Shown here piece by piece: positions 37,424 to 49,693 of a stretch of 64,000 nt of DNA. How positions within the stretch are numbered: the stretch's first letter is position 1; the number at the start of each line of letters is the position of its first letter. Both the position numbers and the translations under genes were made by a program. The notes beneath the pieces are model-generated. The model was not told the DNA's origin, did not search any database, and saw nothing but the letters and a program-made list of their open reading frames with translations. Origin of the DNA: Ciborinia camelliae (lineage: Eukaryota; Ascomycota; Leotiomycetes; Helotiales; Sclerotiniaceae). Location of the stretch: positions 1,675,782 through 1,739,781 of the forward strand of contig JANPYM010000009.1 in NCBI GenBank assembly GCA_025890175.1. The letters run 5' to 3'.

Positions 37424-39057
37424 AATTGAAGTTTTGCTAGAAGGAAACAAAATCGACAATTGGGACCGGAAGTAATTGCTATATAAGAAGAGGTGTTTCG
37501 CATTAAAAGCTTTCAAAATGAGATTTTTGGGGGTTTGCGAGTTTTCACCCCAATTTAATATTTTCAATATTTAATTCACCAAAACAACTTCAATTTATTT
37601 AGCTGTATTAGGTAATGTTAAAATTTGAAGGGCAAAACATTGGAAGCCAATTCTTTTTGGTCACCATTCGAACCCAACTGTTGGTTATAATTACTTGGTC
37701 ATCTCGGTAAACCTTGAGAGAGAGAAAAGAATATTTGCTTATAATTTTTGTTCGGATCACAATGACGAAGGAAAAGATATCATCGGGGCCTTCATGTGAA
37801 GCATGTCGGTGAGAGCCATCCCCAAAGACGAAGCATTCGCCATACATTGACTATGTAGAACAAGAGATCGAAAAACATCCCATGGATTTATTCGCAGCGA
37901 AACCAAGAAATTTGGATATTGAAGAAATTCTTGTGTTCTTGAAAAGTGTAGCCTGAAGTCCCTCAGGTTGGCAGCGGCTTCAGCGTTCATGCCGCACTAT
38001 GACACCCAGTTGAACAAAATATTTTGTGCCAGGAAGCACTTGAACACCTCTTCATTTACAATCAAGCGTTGGCAGTCGCATTCTCCTGTGTCGGACGGAT
38101 CCGCATGCTATACCTGCCTTTGCTTTTATAGCCGTGACCAACTATTCACGGTGATATGAAGACAAAGAATAGAGTATTGGTAATAACTTTATTAACTGAT
38201 TGGATGGTTGACTGCATTCCGACTCTTGTATTCTAGGTAGTAAGTTTTATTAGAGTGTGGTGTGGTACTTGGAGAAAAGAAAATGAATGGACCAAATTCG
38301 CTTACATAAGCCAAGATAGCTCTGCGAATCTACCAAATACCTACTAGGTAGTAATTACTATTACCTATTACCTATTTCCAATAATTAATAACTTATTATA
38401 TCGCAAATTCAATCAATAATAATAAAAATATTAAATTTACCTACAAATACTCCGTAACAACTAACATCTTTAATTAGCAATTTTTGAGTTTTTCTTTTTA
38501 CAATTTAACATTGAGTTTTAATCTTATGATTTCAAGCCCTTTGTAATTTCTCCTCCGTACAGTAAGGTTACGGAGAAAATAAAGATGGGCAAATGGAAAA
38601 GGGGGTTCAAGTTTATCGTTTTGATAAAAGATTATTTGATTGATCTCATTAGATTTCCAGCTTCTGTCCGGTGTGCTTGTTCTTTTTGATCCAATTGATG
38701 CTGTTGGTGCAATTTCCAAACTTGATGGTTTAAGGTTAAGGTTAAGGTTATACGGAGTATCCATAGTACGTACAAAATTACACCCAGTGTTGCACCGCAT
38801 AATAAATCAACAACATTACCTATCCACTGGAGTCTGGAACAAAAAATACTGCATTGATAAATTTTCAAGTAACCTACCTCAATGGTCTCGACGTCGTCCT
38901 CATCTTCATCATGCTGTGAAATTCTTTTATCCTTTAAATCAACTTCCATATTGCCAAGGTAATATCAGATAGTCTATCCAGCACGGGCTGAGGGGTTCAA
39001 TCTGTGAGCAGTGCTACAATAACTACGACAGCGACTCGAGTGCGTGCGGGTACCAAA
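37424..39057. other. Intergenic region
   Basis: No supported gene. AT-rich at 38330-38540. A (GGTTAA)n-like repeat (AAGGTTAAGGTTAAGGTTAT) lies at 38730-38750. TACGGAGTA-type motifs lie at 38448-38456, 38555-38577 (as an inverted pair) and 38750-38758. A minus-strand ATG frame at 37990-37757 (77 codons) has no recognisable family. Confidence 0.4.
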
Positions 39058-41256
39058 ATGCCGGATATAAGTTTGCGCAAACGATTGGCACTTCTCTTTT
39101 CCATTTCTATCTTCACCATCGGCCTTCTCTACCTCTGGAAAGTTCAATACTCGCCTCAGGTCGGACAGGAAAGATTGCGACCAAAGCCGACGAATGACGA
39201 TGATGCAGAAGTTCAACATTCAGCAGCCTCATACAATTTGCCGAGTCCAACCGTCACAATCCCACAGGGAACATTCATCGGCAAACACACCTTCAAATAC
39301 CCACAAATCCTAGAAGAGTTCCTCGGGATTCCCTATGCATTACCACCAACAGGAGACCGAAGATTTCGACCCCCCATCCCCGTGAATGCGTCAAATGCAA
39401 CTTTCTCCGGCTCAAACCCTGCATTAAGATGTATATCCGGTCCAGACGATAATCGTCAAAGTGAGGATTGTCTTCATCTAAATATCTATCGACCGAACGG
39501 CACGGATTCGTCATCCAAAAAATTGCCGGTTTTGATTCATCTTCATGGAGGAGGGTTCAATTTTGGTACTGCAAATGATAGGGAAATACCATCTCTAGTG
39601 GGCTGGTCTAAAGAGCCCCTGATTGCGGTCACGTTTGACTATAGACTAGGAGCTTTGGGATTTTTACCATCGAAGTTGATGGCTGAGGAAGGGGCGTTGA
39701 ATTTGGGATTGAAAGACCAAAAGTTGTTATTTGAATGGGTACAGAGGTATATTTCAAAATTCGGAGGGGATCCGGATAATGTTACGTTGATGGGCCCCTC
39801 AGCTGGAGCTCATTCTGTAAGTTTCTTTTTTTTTGCAGCATACTTGATTAGTTACCTGGTAGCGAAGGGTCAACCTACTCTCACCTCGGACATCCAATAG
39901 TTTGGATTACAGTTAAATAATTTGGGATTTTTGATTCTTAAATTCTTTCTGCATTCTGAGTGTTTTGAAAGTATTATTTTCTATTAGGTTAATTTGGACT
40001 ATTGGATGGATTTTTAGTATCGTGTTTTTAAAGATTGATACTTCTCAAATATCGAAAGCCTATACATTTGTACTTCAGTCCGGGCTTATGGAAGGTCTAC
40101 TTTTATTAATAAAATATGAAGTAACAGTAATATATCATTGTTGGTACTAACGATCATGTAGATTGGTCATCATTTAATGAACAATAATGGCTCCCGTCCA
40201 CCTTTCGCCAAAGCAATTATCGAATCAGGGGGGGCCACTGCCCGAGCCGTCTATAATTACGATAATCCGCTCCACGAAACCCAATTCTCAGAATTTCTTG
40301 CCAAGCTTGAGCTTTCTAGCACCCCTCGCACTGAAATTCCCTCGAAACTTCGCAGCATCCCCGTCTCGCGCATAAGAGTGGCTTCTCAACAAATATTCAA
40401 ATCCTACAACCCGTCTCTTCGTTGGCCCTTCCAACCCTGCGTCGATGGACCTGGTCCCAATAGTATTATCCCCATTCCCCCAATCCAGGGCTTTCTAAAT
40501 AACACCTACCATCACATCCCTATCCTCATCGGCTATAACACCAACGAAGGATCGACCTTTGTCCCAAAAGCCCCCAATAACGCAAAATCCTTCATCGATT
40601 TCTTCCACGTTCTTCTCCCTTCTCTTTCTACGAAAGACCTCTCAACCCTCAACTCGCTCTACCCAAACCCCGAACATAAATCAAACTCCCCATACGCCAT
40701 CCACAACACCGCCCTCAAAGTAGGAAATCAATATCGACGTCTCGACAAAGCATATGCGGATTTTGCTTACATAAGTCCTGTGCGCCAGACCGCCTATTTT
40801 GCTTCTGGTGAACATCGTTACGAGACTTCTCCCTCTAACTCAAATTCAACCAAACCGGCACCAGTCTACCTCTACGAGTATGCAGTCAACAGCAGTGTCC
40901 TCCATGGTGCTGCCCATGGCGATCAATACCCCTTTCCGGTATACGCCTCCAAAGTAACCAAAAAATCCCCGACAATTAGAGAGATTGCTGGCGTGATGCA
41001 TGCATATTGGACATCCTTCATCATCTCGCCGGCCGGAAACCCCAATGCGATTCCAGGTAGATATCCTGCTAGGTTGGCGTGGCAAGAATATGGTGGGAAA
41101 GGCAGGCAGAAAATAATCTTTGGTAGGGGAAATGATGAAATTGCAGGTGGCAAAGAAAAAGGGGTTGTGGTTAAGATGGAGGAGGATAGGAGGAGGAAGG
41201 AAGATAGAAGGGCTTGTTGGTTTTGGTGGGAGAGGGTTCAGTTGTGGGAGGGCTGA
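39058..41256 (+). CDS. Type-B carboxylesterase-like protein with N-terminal membrane anchor
   Basis: Alpha/beta-hydrolase of the carboxylesterase/lipase type-B family. Exons 39058-39816 and 40162-41256 (617 aa). The 345-nt phase-0 intron is long for this window but carries normal borders (GTAAGT .. TACTAAC .. GTAG). Seen: a short cytosolic N-terminus with a TM helix at about residues 10-27 (LALLFSISIFTIGLLYLW), then FLGIPYALPPTGDRRF, SEDCLHLNIY, the oxyanion-hole HLHGGGF, nucleophile elbow GPSAG with Ser248, the acid-residue region GYNTNEGST, and the His region LHGAAHGDQYPF. The family usually has GESAG, so Glu is replaced by Pro next to the nucleophile. Several NxS/T sites suggest the catalytic domain is lumenal or extracellular. 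The Arg/Lys-rich C-terminal ~25 residues look non-family. Substrate unknown. Confidence 0.9.
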
Positions 41257-42169
41257 TGGCAGGGGTGGTAGGGGAGGCGGAGCAGGGAGTTTGGAGTTGG
41301 TGATTATGGTATAAACAAAATTTCTTAGTGCTATATACACCTGGGAAATTAGAGTATATGGATTAGGTTGAATTTTTGAAAGGAGTCTTTGGTATCTGCG
41401 TGAGTTGGGTATATTCAGTCAGTGTATCTATTCATACCTTATTGAGGGAGTCTCGATACATCCAATCCACGGTTCACGATGGCGATGCCATCGTGCCCCG
41501 TGCATTCCCTTTACCAAACTACTACAGTACCTCGAGACATGGATTAGTTCCATCCTACACGAGTATATATATAAAAACATTGATATATACCAGACGAAAT
41601 CACATGTTCTCAAACCAGCGAGCACGGCAATTTTTCTATTTAAAACAAGATATCGGATGCTAGTACAGTATGCTTCTATACCCATCCATGAAATCAAAGT
41701 GGTCATTCGTGTTACATATCATCGATACACGATCCCACATCCCACATCCTACATCCCGCCAGATTGCAAACACGAGATCACCATGCATATATATCCCAGG
41801 CGAATGACTCACGACTCGAATTTCCCGCCGAAGAAAATTTCAAATCATCCGAAGTTCCGAACCTGCGGCCCCGGGCCAGGATCCTCTGGGATCTGGGAGT
41901 TGAGCATCCACGCCCCACTTGGATCATCCTTGGATGGCAGAGCGAAGGCGCGCCCAGATTCCCAGATGGACGCCGTCGATCTCGGATGTTGGAAAATTAG
42001 TTGGTTGTATTTGTTGTATTGTTATTTCGCAGTCATGGTGCTTCTTTTCTCCGTATCGACCTATGTATGTAGAAGCTTGAGCAGAGCAATGCTGGCTGGG
42101 TACAAGTTTTGTGAGAATATTTACCTATCTAGTTGGAGGACTTGAGAGGTAGGGAGGGACGCGGGAGGG
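41257..42169. other. Intergenic region
   Basis: No gene supported. An open frame of 246 codons (41405-42145) has no in-frame family resemblance and starts at a non-ATG codon, so it is not counted. Confidence 0.4.
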
Positions 42170-42646
42170 ATGATGCCTAGCACTATGTGTAAATCTCTCC
42201 CAAGTTCCAATATCTTACTTAGCTATGTGTGTGTATTATCCGCTGCCAGTCAGTTCTATGTTTCAAAGCCGAAATACAATAATAATAATATCCCCAAAAC
42301 CTTATTATCTCTTCATTTAAGCCCCAACCTTATTATCTCTTCATTTAAGCCCCAACCTTTAGCATCTCGAGTAAACGATCATCAATCATCCCCCAAAGGT
42401 CCAGACTCCACAACCCCTCACAAGGAAGAGCACCGCTCGCGCAGCAGAAGTCCTAAATTCAATACGTTCGATCAATCCATTCCCGCTTCGAATCCTCGTC
42501 CAAACTCCAGCACAAGAACTCATGATCCAAGTCGAAAACCATCAGAAGAACCCGCATTTGGCCTTTCAGTTAGCAAACAATCTACCGATACATCAGATAG
42601 ATCTTTTTATATTACCGGTTATGCCACCGATTCGGCTACTCGGTAG
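42170..42646 (+). CDS. Hypothetical 158-aa protein, doubtful
   Basis: An ATG at 42170 opens a frame to TAG at 42644-42646. The N-terminal part is hydrophobic (SNILLSYVCVLSAASQFYVS). The middle contains a 28-bp tandem duplication (42301-42328 and 42329-42356), which does not keep the repeated peptide in the same frame. The C-terminal ~90 residues are Ser/Pro/Arg-rich and disordered (EEHRSRSRSPKFNTFDQSIP). No family was recognised, and no TATA or splice evidence decides the case. Confidence 0.3.
   Translation: MMPSTMCKSLPSSNILLSYVCVLSAASQFYVSKPKYNNNNIPKTLLSLHLSPNLIISSFKPQPLASRVNDHQSSPKGPDSTTPHKEEHRSRSRSPKFNTFDQSIPASNPRPNSSTRTHDPSRKPSEEPAFGLSVSKQSTDTSDRSFYITGYATDSATR
42301..42356. repeat. 28-bp tandem duplication
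   Basis: CTTATTATCTCTTCATTTAA-GCCCCAAC occurs twice without mismatch at 42301-42328 and 42329-42356. Confidence 0.95.
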
Positions 42647-44116
42647 TTTATAAAATCGGATGGTAAGAGAAAGAAAGGATCGGGAAAAACCCCAGGAAAA
42701 AGTATCTCGTGCCGGTAAAGAAAATCCCTCTAAAATGAGATAGATGACTCGAAAAACAGAGAAGCAACACAAGATTTCTAGACCCTGTTTTCTTGGACCA
42801 GCAAACAAATCACACGAGAAGAACCCAAAGAATCCCCAAAACCACACAACCCCACGGATCCAATGGTGCTAGCCTGGTACGCAAGCACAACCCGCCATTT
42901 AGCACACCTTGTGTCCGACGCCACAGATACAAAAGCTCATGATTAAGAGGGTTGGAATACCCGAATTCTGGACCTGATATTGCCAAAGCAAGAGAATAGT
43001 GCAGGTCGATAGTAAAGAACCATGATATAGAGCTGGAAGAATATCAGTAGCCGGAGACGGCGCTAGAAACTATTATGAAAGAAGACAGGCGATATTGTTT
43101 GAGTTTAGGAATCTCTGTTATCGCAACAGTATTGCCCTCTTTTCGACATGCCTTTCTTGATTTCTTTTTGTCCAAGGTATGAATAAATAGACCCGTATTC
43201 TTATTGCTGGGTACCATCGATACACTTGATTATATAACATTCGTTGAGATTCCCATCTCATAGGATTGTCCCCTTCCCATATCCTTCACATGATATTGTC
43301 TGAGATGGATGCATAAATTATTTTCATTCTTTGGTATGTATGTGGTATTACCTCCCCATTCTGTTTCCGCTGTATGGACTGTTTTCCCTGATATCTAGAT
43401 ACAAAAGCAAATCAAATAAAAGGGAAAAAAAAGGAAATTGAAGACCGGTATTGTATCACCTGCCTCCATGTCTTCAAATTGGAAAAACAAGCCGCATCAA
43501 AAACTCCTGGGAATGCCGCCAAATTAATCTGTAGTTGTCTAATGTCTGTCGATGCGCATGGTGAATTTGCATGAGGATCGCGAATGGAACAGGTTGAAAT
43601 ATGGTTGTTGGGTTAACTGGTGATGTTGGTTATGGGCACCAGTATGCTATCGACAGTAACCATCTTCTGAACGCTGATTGCTCAAGTTGCTTTCGATGAA
43701 TTGCTCAGCCACTTGAATCAAACACTATTTTCATGTGCCAACTCTTGATGAATATGGATGACCGATTGGGAATAAAAATCGAGATTGGTTGCGAGGACTG
43801 GAGTGAAAATCGTAAGTAAGTCGACTGACTTGGAGGATATAAATTCGTTCAAAAGGTTCATCATCATTCGTCCAGCAGGGGATTCCTTGATCTTGTCGTT
43901 ATCCAATCGGTATCCTCCACCAAAACAATCTTTCTTGTCCAAATTTCCGTCTCCAGTTCTATTCCATATCACATTTCATCTTCTGTCTCATTCCGCACAT
44001 CTCCACCACCTTCCCACCAAAACCATCTAAAATGAATTCTTTCTCCCACCATGTCTCACCTCGATCCATCCTCTCCCATATTTATTCCTTATCTATCACT
44101 CCCGAATTCATGTTCC
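42647..44116. other. Intergenic region
   Basis: No gene, RNA or repeat recognised. Pyrimidine-rich sequence lies near 43980-44060. Confidence 0.4.
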
Positions 44117-44455
44117 CTAATGACTTTCCTCAAACAATCCGCTGGGCAAAGCCCTTGGATGTCTGACGGTCCCCACTATCCCTTGAATAGTTCCCAGTCC
44201 AACACTGCCCACCAAAGGCGTAGCCCCGATAGGCCAAGTACCCAATGCTGTTGTTGCAAAGGTCTGAGTATATGTCTTTATATATTTAACAGTCGTAGTA
44301 CCATCTGTTGTATAAAGTGATGGAGCATTTGTAGTTGTGGTTGGCATCTGGGTGGCTTCTGATGTATCAACTACACCAGCCAAACCTGCCTGTGCGTATG
44401 TGAGGGCGGGAAGAAAGGAGAGGAGGGAGAGAATATGCGTCGAGGAGAGATGCAT
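44117..44455 (-). CDS. Small secreted protein, single exon (112 aa)
   Basis: ATG at 44455, TAG at 44117-44119. The N-terminus MHLSSTHILSLLSFLPALTY-AQA is a clear signal peptide with a likely cleavage after AYAQA-type residues (about 19-20). The mature part is Thr-rich (ATQMPTTTTNAPSLYTTDGT) and followed by the pattern YTQTFATTALGTWPIGATPL and GSVGLGTIQGIVG. I recall similar patterns in short secreted or cell-wall proteins of ascomycetes, of unknown function. No cysteines and no obvious GPI signal were seen. It is likely exported to the wall or outside. An in-frame opening upstream of the ATG is ignored because it would bury the signal peptide. Confidence 0.75.
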   Translation of the reverse strand: MHLSSTHILSLLSFLPALTYAQAGLAGVVDTSEATQMPTTTTNAPSLYTTDGTTTVKYIKTYTQTFATTALGTWPIGATPLVGSVGLGTIQGIVGTVRHPRALPSGLFEESH

Positions 44456-47194
44456 TGTGGTGGTGATTGTTGTCTCGAGATGCAACGAGTTTTTGGTGGA
44501 TCTGAGATGGAAGTCGATTCCCTTAGTCGGCAAGGACGTGATGAATCTCAATTCGAATCTTATCGTGTGATTCCAATGATCAGATATCTCCAAACAGTTT
44601 TCGTGATGTTATTCGTAACTCAGGTTCTATCCATTCAATAACTTCGTGCGTTCATTAGGCTCGTAATCTCTCCCGTAAATTGTTCTGTCGCAAAATGGTA
44701 CGAGGTACGAGGTATGAATCTACTATTCTTGGAATTGACTAATATGAAAGGGGTAACGTGGATCCGTAGCCACTTTTCTGATGTTGGCTTCCCACATTGA
44801 GGCTTGTTTGTTTTTATTTATGTGGCGTTTGTCATGTGCGATTGGCCACTTTCTTGTTCGATCACGAAAATGCTTATGTAAGCAGGCTTCAAAGACTATC
44901 CCTCAGCCACCCACTCGAGCATTAGCAAAAGATCAACACCTTCATGCTAAACTTAAAATAATAATGTCTCGTGTTCTCGTGGCATGGAAGTGTAGATCGT
45001 GTAGATCTCAACGGTTCATAATGCCCTATTGAAGAACTGCCGATATTATTCTTCTTTCTGAGCTTACGCGTATGCTACAAGGCGAAGTCTGGAATTCTGG
45101 ATAGGTTGTTGCCACTGGAAAGAAGTTTCTTGATAGCCAATACTTTCGGGATGCTACTCATTCGTGCAACGAAAAGTAGTCAAGGACAAGAAGCCTGTTT
45201 TCATTGCTTTGCTCTGTTTGATACCACTCAGTCTCATGTTCAATATTATCGAATCGGTCTCCCCGTTGCATTTTCTTTCAAACAGACAGTCGATACCTAA
45301 TAATCCATACTCCGGAGTCCGTACATGCACCTTTCCAAAGTTACCCACATGATTCAAGAATATATTATATCTTATCCGCTTAGACTTTCTATGCGTCTTT
45401 CTAGAAGGTTTACCCAGATTGTGGTACACGATAGGCGGTGATAGGCAACCTGCATGTGAGAGCTTGGGGCCAATGCTGCTCTGATTCGTTATACTTTTTG
45501 GTGGGAGCGGCTTTATAGCTTTATAGGAGGTCGCATGTCATCATCGTCATCTTGTTGCAAACACTCAATCAAGGTTTGTGCATATTTCTTTTTTTTATAC
45601 CTGTCTCCCAGCCCTGTGCCTTGCTCTGCATTATTTTGGCATAGAACATTCTCGCTCCCTGCTGTGGGTCAGAGAAGACCACCAGTTGAAGAAATGTGGC
45701 ATCTAAAGGAAGGGAAGCTCATTTCGGTGCAAGCTTCATATCCGAAGGAAGGCGATTTATTTTCACATCATTTAAATAGTACAGTAGTCCAATCGTAATC
45801 GGATTTGTTTTCACCCGAGAAACTGTTTGTGTAGCGCTGGCTTTTTTGACTTGAATCGCATCTACTGAATGATCCGGTCGTCATTTCTAAAGAAGCCATG
45901 TTCTTGAAACACCCATCTTTCTCCTCGCACCTCTGCCGCTCAAACCCGAATGATAAAATGCCTACTTTCTGCAAAAGCTGTTGACGTACCCAACCATGCA
46001 TCCTTACCCAATAAACAGGGACGTTGAACATGAGAGTCATACACATGAGAATAGTTTCTGTTAACTCTGATCATTTATACCTAGACTTGCATAATGTATT
46101 TTGTAAGCCATTTCGAACCCCTTTCCTTTCCTTATCTTTTGTTTTTGTTTGTCCCCAAGTTTAACCCGCAGATTTGGTTGCTGGCACAGTGGCACTTGAG
46201 GGCACTAGAGTTAGAAATTGACAATGAGTATGACAGGTGACAAGAGGAGCGATCACAACATACCTAGGTATCTGAAGAAATCTGCACTAATTGGGTGAAG
46301 AACCAATTAGATACTGTTATTCTTCCCAAATTTCCAGCTTAAGACAATACCAAGAACCACAGGCTAGAAAAACAAACAAGTTTCCAGTTTGCTGGGAATG
46401 GAAATTTATTTGAATTTATTACACTAGGGTTGTCCTTGGGTCATGATGGATACCACCAAAAGGGGTCCACCAAAATCTTATGCCCACCAATTATCTTCTT
46501 TTGAGTTTCATTTTGCCACTCTTTAAGTCACCCACAACCCATAACTGCAAGCTGTCTGCAGCCCGTCAACCCTTGCAATTTAATCCCTGATTTAAAAGCT
46601 CAGATGCAGCCCTCTTTAGGGGAAAGCCATCGATGAGTCTAGTACAACTAATCAGGCTAAGGCTGAGTGAAATACCCTCTTATTCGCCCGACCAAGGTTC
46701 TTGGCTACAAAATCGAAGCCTTCTAGCTTTCTAGGTGACTAGGAGGTCACATCTCTCGAAGACCATTAAATCCTCCCTCCTAAAAAGGCCCGGTCGATTC
46801 TCCTAATGCTTGAACGGCACTTAGGAGCTTCTTTCCTAGAACATAAAACAGCTACTCTTCCCTTCCCTCCCGTTGATTAATATTTAAGTTTATCACTCCT
46901 ATCCATCTCACCATTCGTCCTAGTGTTACCTCAACTCAACAGCCTCCAACAAATCAGCAACCAACACAAGCTTACTCGAGTCAAATCCTTCGAGATATTA
47001 TCAGCAAACATTAGTCCACTGAATTCGGAATTATACCAGATTTATTCTCGACATTAATATTCTGATCACGATTCACGATCTGGTTATCTTGAAGTCGACA
47101 TACTTCACCTCTCTTGATGGACTAATAATCGCGATATTTTCCCCTTTTAAGGTTGACTTCAATAATAATACCTCTTACCATATACATCGCAGCC
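44456..47194. other. Intergenic region
   Basis: No gene can be supported. Short ATG frames (44781-45032, 45535-45798) have no recognisable family. TACCTAGGTA lies at 46262-46271. The last ~330 bases, CT-rich with several short ORFs, probably form a long 5' leader of the next gene. Confidence 0.4.
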
Positions 47195-47995
47195 ATGTTC
47201 GAGAACTTTACTTTCGGCGCTGCTCCGGCCAATCCTTATCAATGTGACGATGATATACAGCCATCGCCAAGGGACGACTCATTTCCTGTACCATTATCAT
47301 CCACCAATTCATATCCTTTCTTCGACGACTACAAACCTTCCTCTCCACTTGATGATATCACGAACCAATTCGGTCAACAATCCCTTTCCTATGAAGATGC
47401 AAGAAATATTCAGTACCGGCAATACATATCACCAACACCTTCCTTATCCGAAGATTCAGAAATATCTTCTCCATCAAATGCCACGCAATCTGTGCCCACG
47501 ACACCTCTTTCCCCTCCCCGGGGCGGAGTTCTAGCCTGCCGGAGACTACAACGTCAAGTTAATGTGCAACTCCAATGTTCCACCTCGCACGTTCGCGATA
47601 TCAGCACATTAGTCGAGGACATGCTTAGCAATGGTTCTCAATGCAATTTCCGCAAGTCACCTTCGAAAGGCAACATTGTACCCCCGCCTATCTCTTCTCT
47701 AGAACTTGATCCCACTGCACAGAATGATTGGAATGATTTGGAGATTGAGAAGGCGAGGAGGAGATGGTTAAAGACTGTCGTCAACGAGGTTGATGAGGGA
47801 TATGTGGAAGGAGACAACTGGGATATGGTAGAGGACTGTTTGTCACTTAGAAGGGCAAGCACACCTACTGGAATTAGAAAGCAAGGCTTGAGGTGTAGGA
47901 CGAGCCTGGAGAGTGCTGGCGGAGTTAGAGCGAAGATCGCCAAGGTACCAAGAATGAGGACCAGGAAGGCAAAGGTTGGGAGAGTGGTTGAATAA
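47195..47995 (+). CDS. Fungal protein of unknown function (266 aa)
   Basis: Single exon from ATG 47195 to TAA 47993-47995. The N-terminus MFENFTFGAAPANPYQ is followed by ~110 Ser/Pro-rich, disordered residues. A compact, helix-rich region at residues ~120-220 starts RRLQRQVNVQLQCS and HVRDISTLVEDMLSNGSQC, and includes ARRRWLKTVVNEVDEGYVEG. The tail is strongly basic (RMRTRKAKVGRV), which may act as a nuclear localisation signal. I believe similar proteins exist in related ascomycetes, but no function is known to me. The long, CT-rich leader upstream is typical of regulated fungal genes (inference). Confidence 0.75.
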   Translation: MFENFTFGAAPANPYQCDDDIQPSPRDDSFPVPLSSTNSYPFFDDYKPSSPLDDITNQFGQQSLSYEDARNIQYRQYISPTPSLSEDSEISSPSNATQSVPTTPLSPPRGGVLACRRLQRQVNVQLQCSTSHVRDISTLVEDMLSNGSQCNFRKSPSKGNIVPPPISSLELDPTAQNDWNDLEIEKARRRWLKTVVNEVDEGYVEGDNWDMVEDCLSLRRASTPTGIRKQGLRCRTSLESAGGVRAKIAKVPRMRTRKAKVGRVVE

Positions 47996-48864
47996 TGGGA
48001 GTTCTATACCCTGGGATTTTTGACGTCTTTGAGGGTCATTATGCATTTTTCTGCCGAGGTTCAACTTTTAGGTTTTAGGATTGGCGTTTGAAAAGGTTGG
48101 ATTGGTCGGATACACGGATGAGCCTCACGGCTAGTCATTCAAGAAATGAATTGGGATTCGGATTGGTCTGGGGATGAGGTAGATGAGCCGGGTATTTTTA
48201 CTTACTCGCCTTGTTGGCTCGAGTTTGTACAAACATATACCCCGGGATATGGGGAACAGTGGGGGCGCTGTCTAAATAGGGATTCCTAATGTTTGCGGAG
48301 TAGATGATATATCTACCGGACGAGGATTATTCTTATTATACCCGTGCCTGTTGCAATGACAAGCACCGAGAAGCACACAAGTTAATGAACACTATTCTTG
48401 ATATTATGCTATGCTACATACATACTCCACGTATAGGTGAGAAACTTCTATCGCCTATTCCTTCCATGTGATGACCAGAGTAGTCGATATGGCACACTTT
48501 TACTCATAATCCGAATGGTTACTACAGTTCAAGAGAGTTCTGATGATACATTAGTTCATTGAGACGAATGACAAACATTCCATCAATTATGACTTAAATG
48601 TAATGTAATTTAGATCTAAATGCAACTTTTTTGTATTTTCAAATAGCTCTTACATTTCCGAAAATCATCCCCCAAAATTGCACTTTAATCCAATCTCGGC
48701 CACCGTAAATTTAACTCTACATCCAAATCAGCCTTGCCAAAATTTCCCAGGGCTTGTATTTTGATTATCATCCACGAGCCCTCCAACGATTAACAACTAC
48801 CAATGACAATTTGATAGAAAGAAGCTCACATAGAGCTTCTAAAATTCAAACCACAGCCCCGGAA
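47996..48864. other. Intergenic region
   Basis: No gene or repeat recognised. An AT-rich stretch at about 48550-48660 precedes the next gene. Confidence 0.4.
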
Positions 48865-49693
48865 ATGGCAGCCTCATTGCGCGCCGCAAGCTCCAATGTT
48901 TCCAACCGCACCGTCCATGTTAAAATATTCCCCTCGGCGAGAACATTCGCGGAAAGGAGAGAGGTGTTGAGGGTTCTGGAGAGGTTTGGCGAGGTCACTA
49001 TGTTTAGAAGTTTAAAGGTATGTCTGTTTTAGTCTCAGCTCATTATATTTGAATTCAGGAAATGGAAATAACACTTACCAATCTTGAACAAAATAGCATC
49101 ATCCAGTATCCCCCATCCAAAACGCATTCATATCAATCTTCAGTTCTGTGACGGCGGCACAGGAAATTATTAATGCGAGTCCGGTGCGCTATCGACTGGT
49201 TGTCGAGCCGGATCCACATGTCTCGTCTCCCGTTCCCCAAACGCCTTCTGATGGAGCTGCACCATCTGCGCAAAACCCAAACGAAAAGGTGTTTTCCCTT
49301 TCTCTGAATATTTCCCGCTACACCCACGACCAATATATTTCTCATCCCCTTACCAACCCTATGTATGGCCCCTTTAAACCCATTGATCCGAAGAGATCGG
49401 GGATTGCGGCGCATTTGAATAAAGGCCTGGAACCTAGTATGTGGAGTAAGGGATTGGTGGATTGGGAGAGTGATAATGGGAGGAGGAGTGCGTGGAATGA
49501 GGAGGAGGGGGAGAATGAGGAGGGTAAAGAGGGAGAAGACAGGGAAGGGGAGAGAAGGAGAGCCTCGAGGGCCGATACGTCGAGTTCGAGTGTGCCGTTA
49601 AGGTTGGTTGGGAAAGACTTGGATGTTCGGAAAAAGGGGAGGCCGAAGGTTATGGAGGGGTTGGTGGGGTTAGTTGGAGAGGGAAAGGGGTGA
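48865..49693 (+). CDS. Protein with RRM-like N-terminal domain, unknown function
   Basis: Exons 48865-49017 and 49097-49693 (750 nt, 249 aa). The 79-nt intron ends ..AAAATAG, before CATCATCCAG. A nearby alternative acceptor (CATCCAG at 49106) would give an early stop, so it was not used. Residues ~18-85 show a beta-alpha-beta-beta-alpha-beta order like an RNA-recognition motif: RTVHVKIFPSARTF, REVLRVLERFGEVTMFRSLK, NAFISIFSSVTAAQEIINAS, VRYRLVVEP. The middle contains KVFSLSLNISRYTHDQYISH and a PMYGPFKPID motif. The C-terminal third is acidic then basic and disordered (Glu/Gly/Arg-rich). A mitochondrial or RNA-binding role is possible but not shown. Confidence 0.78.

Noticed and set aside
37424..37567. 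N-terminal extension of the amidase by 48 residues
   Set aside because: The frame is open upstream, but the added sequence is AT-rich and unlike amidase N-termini. The ATG at 37423 gives a family-typical start.
37660..37690. Minus-strand tRNA B-box-like GGTTCGAAT
   Set aside because: No matching T-stem, acceptor stem or A box around it.
38730..38750. Interstitial telomere repeat
   Set aside because: The unit is GGTTAA, not the fungal telomere TTAGGG, and only about three copies are present.
41405..42145. 246-codon plus-strand open frame
   Set aside because: It begins at a non-ATG codon, has an amino-acid mix typical of non-coding sequence, no domain, and overlaps other equally long frames.
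49107..49150. Alternative acceptor at 49106 for the RRM-like gene
   Set aside because: It leads to an in-frame TGA; the acceptor at 49096 gives a continuous and structurally sensible protein.
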